From Chitinophaga pinensis (GTDB taxonomy: Bacteria; Bacteroidota; Bacteroidia; Chitinophagales; Chitinophagaceae): a stretch of DNA of 64,000 nucleotides. The notes below the pieces were generated by a model that saw nothing but the letters and a program-made list of their open reading frames with translations, made no database searches and was not told where the DNA came from. Location of the stretch: NCBI GenBank assembly GCA_902167325.1, contig LR632930.1, forward strand, positions 3,534,001-3,598,000, read 5' to 3'. Shown here one piece after another: positions 60,701-64,000 of the stretch. The position numbers were made by a program, and so were the translations under genes. The number at the start of each line of letters is the position of its first letter. The stretch's first letter is position 1.

Positions 60701-60943
60701 AAAGCGGACGCCGTGCAGGGCAATGGATACGTAAGGGAAATTCTTGAACAGGGAGATGTTGCTTTTTTCTACCGATAGCTCGCCTTTGAACTGCTTATTC
60801 AGCTCCGCAACGGCCATTTCGGTGATACGCTGCTGCTGTGTATATAAAATCAGCACGGCCGAGATCAGGAGTACGGCAAAAACAGACAGGGCAATGATGC
60901 CTCCTCGGATAATCCTCTTCTTAACCCTATGGGTAATACGCAT
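57716..60943 (-). CDS. AsmA-like family protein
   Basis: A 1075-residue protein anchored by one N-terminal membrane segment (IIALSVFAVLLISAVLILY, about residues 16-34). The rest is a long repetitive beta-rich region with the AsmA N-terminal motif (LSVEKSNISLFKNFPYVSIA, then LRGLYHVRRLFLKGGYVALV) and an AsmA C-terminal-like region (FTNGTLNIPAMNINSSLGFM and GKQSLDMKMEYYMRVPMKMV). Large AsmA-like proteins of Gram-negative bacteria form periplasm-spanning grooves that move phospholipids between the membranes, and this one has the length for that. That role is inferred from TamB/YhdP-type relatives. The gene stands alone between a convergent and a divergent neighbour. Confidence 0.85.
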   Translation of the reverse strand: MRITHRVKKRIIRGGIIALSVFAVLLISAVLILYTQQQRITEMAVAELNKQFKGELSVEKSNISLFKNFPYVSIALHGVRFYPDKKHTSQPLYEVDRLYVGFSLPKLLRGLYHVRRLFLKGGYVALVRNKNGTLNLAEAKNLQSDTTQQSSESSSGLEVDLKKMVIRDMRFSFLDKTTGQQIQSNISKLTASFKSDSLQLAVGLDTDLMLDVSSPADTTFFRHKRLVLDIHADYTKNTQHLRITTGAIKLQDADFRLEGEATLGTRSEVNFRVKGDKPDMKLLAAFIPGDVATMLRPFRYDGHIYFDGKIKGTIAYNQLPLIEITFGCENAWFHNTGADKKLDSLGFKGFYTNGAAHTLQTSELHMTNVMARPGKGIFKGNFVIRDFTDPKVLMQLHSELDLAFVGAFLGIPDLEHITGKVKLDMDFKELMDFDLPEQYISKLKEGVQSELTVDNLSFRLPGYPHPIRDMDLHAAMKNGTVTLDSLRVRAGGSDIRVSGSVSDVAALLHAPDKPVTIRLQANSQLVRLKDIFAGDTALANKMTEEILGFRIGVSLATTVRQLRQPKPLPEGTLTLEHLQASFRKYPHAFRDIGATLRINDTALLLKDFTGRIDASDFRFSGRVINYALWFLPVKKGKTQVAFDFKSERLAMEDLLGPISRKHVPIGYQDETASNVWLRARADLRYDTSFRFAKVRIANISGSLKKHAMQLDSINGNILYGANRILKVDTLKGRIGRSDFDISLRLFNGKDSLIKNRTNYLYFRSRFLDVDQLSGYRFSPVASTAPAATGTVRAAPDSLAHAKAFNIFTLPFPAFEVKADIGRFKYNKLWLQGVTARLRMQEDHYIHLDTLGMKVAGGYVGMKGYLNGSNPEKIYFRSRIRVNDVDMEKMLIKLDHFGQDLVINKNIKGRLTGNIRSHVQIHPDFVPILHDTKAELDVEIRNGSLVDFTPMKAMAGYFKDKNLQLVRFDTLRNKLTFTNGTLNIPAMNINSSLGFMEISGKQSLDMKMEYYMRVPMKMVTQVGFQALFGKKQAEVDIDQVDAIEYRDKDKKLRFMSIKVTGTPDNFKVGLGKAKRS

Positions 60944-61127
60944 GGTTCGGTTTCTCGTTTAATCGCTTCTAATGCAGCAGTATGACAGTGTGGGGGAAGC
61001 GTATGGATGGCATGCCGGTGGCATTGCGGGTCAAAAATAACATAAGCAGGGGAAAAATACATGTTAATAAAAAGCCAAATGTAACTTATGGCAGAAGGAG
61101 AAAAGATAAAAACCGTAATTTAATAAC

Positions 61128-62783
61128 ATGCAATATCCCGGCGTAATCATCATTGGTGCAGGGCTTTCAGGCCTTGTGGCAGCCAGCGAGCTGGCGGAAA
61201 ATAATATTCCTGTCATGCTCCTCGATCAGGAGGGAGAGCAGAATCTTGGCGGACAGGCTTTCTGGTCGCTGGGAGGACTTTTTATGGTAGATACACCCAT
61301 GCAGCGGCGAGTAGGCATCCGCGACAGTCTTGAGCTTGCCATGCAGGATTGGATGGGTACTGCGGGGTTCGACAGACCGGAGGATCATTGGCCACGGAAA
61401 TGGGCTGAGGCGTATGTGCAGTTTGCCGCAACGGAAAAATACACGTGGCTCCGGCAAAGGGGGCTGCGTTTCTTCCCCGTTGTGGGCTGGGCTGAAAGGG
61501 GTGGATATGGTGCCATCGGGCACGGCAATTCCGTACCACGGTTTCATATCACGTGGGGTACCGGTCCGGCTGTTGTGGGGCCGTTTGCGGAACAGGTGAA
61601 GGCCGCAGCGCGAAAAGGGACGATCGACCTTCGTTTCCGGCATAGGGTAAACGAGCTGATCGTAGAGAATGGCGAGGTGAAAGGAGTACGCGGTGTGGTG
61701 CTCGCTCCGTCAGGCGTGGACCGTGGCGAAGAGAGTCCGCAAAATATTATCAGTGATTTTCATTTAGAAGCCTCCCGCATCATCATTACCTCCGGCGGGA
61801 TTGGCGGGAATCATGCACTGGTAAGAAAGAACTGGCCGGTAAGACTCGGGCCGGTACCACAGCATATGGTTTCCGGTGTGCCGGCACATGTAGACGGCCG
61901 GATGCTGGGAATAGCGCAGGATGCGGGAGCCAGCATCATCAACCCCGACCGTATGTGGCATTACACCGAAGGTATTCAGAACTTTGCCCCCATTTGGCAA
62001 AACCATGGTATCCGCATATTACCCGGCCCTACCTCGATATGGCTCGATGCCACAGGAAACCGTTTGCCCGTACCGTTGTTCCCGGGTTTTGATACGCTGG
62101 GAACGCTGGAGCACATAGGGCATACAGGGTATGATTATTCATGGTTTATCCTTAATCAGGCTATCATTAAAAAGGAATTCGCATTATCCGGATCAGAACA
62201 AAACCCGGACCTCACGGGTAAAAACTGGAAACTGGTATTGAAACGTGGCTTTGGTAAAAAGGCCACCGGGCCGGTGGAAGCATTTAAAGAAAAAGGGGCT
62301 GATTTTGTCGTGGAAAACAACCTCCGTGATCTGGTGGCCGGTATGAATAAACTAACGCCTCAGCCGCTGCTCGATTATGAGGCCGTAGAAAGAATTATAC
62401 TGGCGCGGGATAAAGAGCTGGATAATAAATTCTGTAAAGACGCTCAGATCATGGCCATCCGCAATGCACGCCAATACCTGGGCGACCGGCTAATCCGCAC
62501 CGCGAAAGTTCACCGTATACTGGACCCCGCCGCAGGACCATTAATAGCCGTGAAGCTCCACATACTTACACGCAAAACACTCGGTGGACTGGAAACCGAC
62601 CTTGGGGGCAGGGTGTTGCAGCCGGGAGGGCAACTGGTAGGAGGACTATACGCGGCCGGGGAAGCTGCCGGCTTTGGTGGTGGAGGCATGCATGGATACC
62701 GTGCGCTGGAAGGTACTTTCCTCGGAGGGTGTATCTTTTCAGGACGCACCGCTGCACGCACCATAGCAGGTGCAAAGGATTAA
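61128..62783 (+). CDS. FAD-binding dehydrogenase (FAD_binding_2 family)
   Basis: A 551-residue flavoprotein. The FAD-binding Rossmann motif is GAGLSG at residues 10-15 (VIIIGAGLSGLVAASEL). A large middle domain with a Trp/Gly-rich face (GGQAFWSLGGLFMVDTP, then VVGWAERGGYGAIGHGNSVP) is followed by the C-terminal FAD site (YAAGEAAGFGGGGMHGYRAL). The pattern is that of ketosteroid-dehydrogenase- or fumarate-reductase-like proteins, often annotated only as FAD-binding dehydrogenase. Substrate cannot be named. It stands alone: the stop is 1 bp from the stop of a convergent gene, and the start region shows no promoter consensus. Confidence 0.87.
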   Translation: MQYPGVIIIGAGLSGLVAASELAENNIPVMLLDQEGEQNLGGQAFWSLGGLFMVDTPMQRRVGIRDSLELAMQDWMGTAGFDRPEDHWPRKWAEAYVQFAATEKYTWLRQRGLRFFPVVGWAERGGYGAIGHGNSVPRFHITWGTGPAVVGPFAEQVKAAARKGTIDLRFRHRVNELIVENGEVKGVRGVVLAPSGVDRGEESPQNIISDFHLEASRIIITSGGIGGNHALVRKNWPVRLGPVPQHMVSGVPAHVDGRMLGIAQDAGASIINPDRMWHYTEGIQNFAPIWQNHGIRILPGPTSIWLDATGNRLPVPLFPGFDTLGTLEHIGHTGYDYSWFILNQAIIKKEFALSGSEQNPDLTGKNWKLVLKRGFGKKATGPVEAFKEKGADFVVENNLRDLVAGMNKLTPQPLLDYEAVERIILARDKELDNKFCKDAQIMAIRNARQYLGDRLIRTAKVHRILDPAAGPLIAVKLHILTRKTLGGLETDLGGRVLQPGGQLVGGLYAAGEAAGFGGGGMHGYRALEGTFLGGCIFSGRTAARTIAGAKD

Positions 62784-62784
62784 A

Positions 62785-63657
62785 TCAGTCCGGCAGCCCG
62801 GCTTTTTTCATACTGATCCATTTTACATCATTATCACTGCTGAAGAATAAATACTTCCCGTCGCGGGAAAAGGCCGCACAGTATTCATAGGAAGTTGTAT
62901 TTACTGCAGGTCCCAGGTTCCTGGCGGTGCCCCAGTTGCCCTGTGCGTCTTTTCTTGACACATATACATCTCCTTCACCCATGCCGCCTTCGCGGTTAAC
63001 GGAAGTAAATAGTAACAGTTGCTCGTCAGGAGAAATGCAGGGGTCATGTTCCATAACCGGAGAATTAATGGCAGCACTCAGCAATACAGGACGGGAGTAA
63101 TGCCCGTTTATCAGGGTACTGGTATAAATATCATAACCGCCGCCCCGGTTGGAGGCGAAGTAGAGATTGCCATTCTGTGCCAGAGATACATAATACTCCG
63201 TACTGTCGGAGTTCACGGCCGTAAGGTTCACCGGGTCTTCCCAGCTGCCATCGGTTGCCTGGTGAGCATACCATATATCGAAATCTCCTGGTGTAACATT
63301 ATCATCCGGTGGCTGGTTAGAGATGAAGTATACTGTACTGTCGGGCGTAATGAAAGGATCAGCCTGCGACCAGGCGGTATCTGCGAAGGGTGCAAGGGCA
63401 GGGGGCGACCATTTATCCCCGTCAAACGTGGTTTGCCAGATGCTCCATTTCCGGTTTACGGACCTGCAGAAGTAGAAAGTGCGGCTGTTAGGTGAAAAGG
63501 CGGCGTTAAAGTCGAGCGAATCTGCCGAAACAATACCGGGAAGGAATGATAAAGCAATCGTATCCGGAAAAGGCTCCGGGTATGAAATGGTGCGGTGGGT
63601 GGCTGTCTGGCAGCAGGCAAAGGCTGTTGCCAGGGCTATCAAACAAAGCGATCTCAT
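62785..63657 (-). CDS. PD40/TolB-like beta-propeller lipoprotein
   Basis: A 290-residue lipoprotein; the signal peptide MRSLCLIALATAFACC contains the lipobox AFAC. The body consists of WD40-like (PD40) repeats: FNAAFSPNSRTFYFCRSVNR, VYFISNQPPDD, LYFASNRGGGYDIYTST and CISPDEQLLLFTSVNREGGM. In Bacteroidota these proteins are often associated with OmpA or SusC-type proteins, but here no such partner is adjacent. The final repeat ends YLFFSSDNDVKWI. Function is unknown; a surface-exposed or periplasmic propeller is the best description. Confidence 0.85.
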   Translation of the reverse strand: MRSLCLIALATAFACCQTATHRTISYPEPFPDTIALSFLPGIVSADSLDFNAAFSPNSRTFYFCRSVNRKWSIWQTTFDGDKWSPPALAPFADTAWSQADPFITPDSTVYFISNQPPDDNVTPGDFDIWYAHQATDGSWEDPVNLTAVNSDSTEYYVSLAQNGNLYFASNRGGGYDIYTSTLINGHYSRPVLLSAAINSPVMEHDPCISPDEQLLLFTSVNREGGMGEGDVYVSRKDAQGNWGTARNLGPAVNTTSYEYCAAFSRDGKYLFFSSDNDVKWISMKKAGLPD

Positions 63658-63787
63658 GGGGTTGTACTTGAGAACCTGAAGGTACGAATAAACATGCTAT
63701 TCCATTTAGCAGGCATGTTAACGTAATGATATGAACCACCCGTACCGGCATTTCATGCGGTTCAACTGAAAATCGATATTCCCTCCT

Positions 63788-64000
63788 TTACTCCGCTGTT
63801 GCCGGATCGATGATAGCTTTTACCTCATGGATAGCAGTTGCGGGGAACCCTCCCTGCAGGGCATGTTCACGGACAAGCGCTTCATCCTGCGCCAGGTATA
63901 CGCAGAAGATCTTATCGGGCGTCACGTAACTGTGTATCCACTGGATCTTAGGGCCCAGTGCCGCCAGAACGTTGCATGATGTCTGCGATACAACTTTAAG
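63788..64000 (-). CDS. DUF4242 family protein (5' end outside window)
   Basis: The last 71 codons are visible: SCNVLAALGPKIQWIHSYVT, then DKIFCVYLAQDEALVREHAL and GGFPATAIHEVKAIIDPAT, ending at a TAA at 63788. This matches DUF4242, a small ferredoxin-like family that includes a nickel-binding Streptomyces protein; the His in the REH motif is one possible ligand. The N-terminus and start codon lie beyond 64000, so the strand is minus and the length unknown (family members are about 90 residues). Confidence 0.75.
   Translation of the reverse strand, partial: LKVVSQTSCNVLAALGPKIQWIHSYVTPDKIFCVYLAQDEALVREHALQGGFPATAIHEVKAIIDPATAE

Overview
The window looks like a chromosomal segment of a Chitinophaga-like bacterium (Bacteroidota, Chitinophagaceae). 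This rests on two SusC/SusD outer-membrane pairs, an ECF sigma/FecR pair feeding a SusC with an N-terminal STN domain, a propeller-type histidine kinase with a NarL-type regulator, DUF4199 and DUF1835 proteins, and promoters of the Bacteroidota form TTTG-N19-TAnnTTTG (clearest in front of tRNA-Pro). No ribosomal RNA, CRISPR array, transposase or integrase was seen.

Layout. 1-4.9 kb: a sterol-desaturase family gene (cut by the window start), a GH31 alpha-glucosidase and a BNR/YCF48-like exported protein, all on the minus strand. 4.9-8.8 kb: a two-component pair. 8.9-21.6 kb: ECF sigma, FecR anti-sigma, SusC(STN)/SusD, then a second SusC/SusD pair, each block closed by a strong terminator. 21.6-28.6 kb: two very small membrane proteins, then topoisomerase IV with parE and parC separated by a DUF1835-type gene and a cupin gene. 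28.7-32.6 kb: an active/inactive pair of M16 peptidases and two small lipoproteins. 32.7-37.5 kb (minus): a tightly overlapping operon of a degenerate dihydroorotase-like protein, DUF4199, a GT2 and a GT4 glycosyltransferase, followed by an unknown exported protein.

37.7-47.3 kb is the accessory part. An intact tRNA-Pro(GGG) is followed by about 9 kb of foreign-looking DNA. A second copy of the tRNA 3' end, its terminator and an adjoining tRNA-like fragment (a direct repeat of about 135 bp) lies at the far side. The island carries a truncated and a full copy of an unknown family, an HExxH metallopeptidase-like gene interrupted by an in-frame stop, an outer-membrane beta-barrel receptor, and an AT-rich KAP-type P-loop NTPase with a winged-helix-like N-terminus, a plausible phage-exclusion gene. 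A third T-arm/terminator copy and an array of ten 11-bp units lie just outside.

47.7-56.2 kb holds two sets of SPFH-SHOCT proteins and zinc-ribbon proteins, resembling the YdjG/YdjI membrane-stress module of Bacillus, with an OmpA-family protein and a ZU5-like lipoprotein between them. 56.6-64 kb: an Lrp/AsnC regulator, an unknown exported protein, a large AsmA-like protein, an FAD-dependent dehydrogenase, a PD40 propeller lipoprotein and the 3' end of a DUF4242 gene cut by the window end.

All calls come from reading translations and motifs by eye. No database search was possible.
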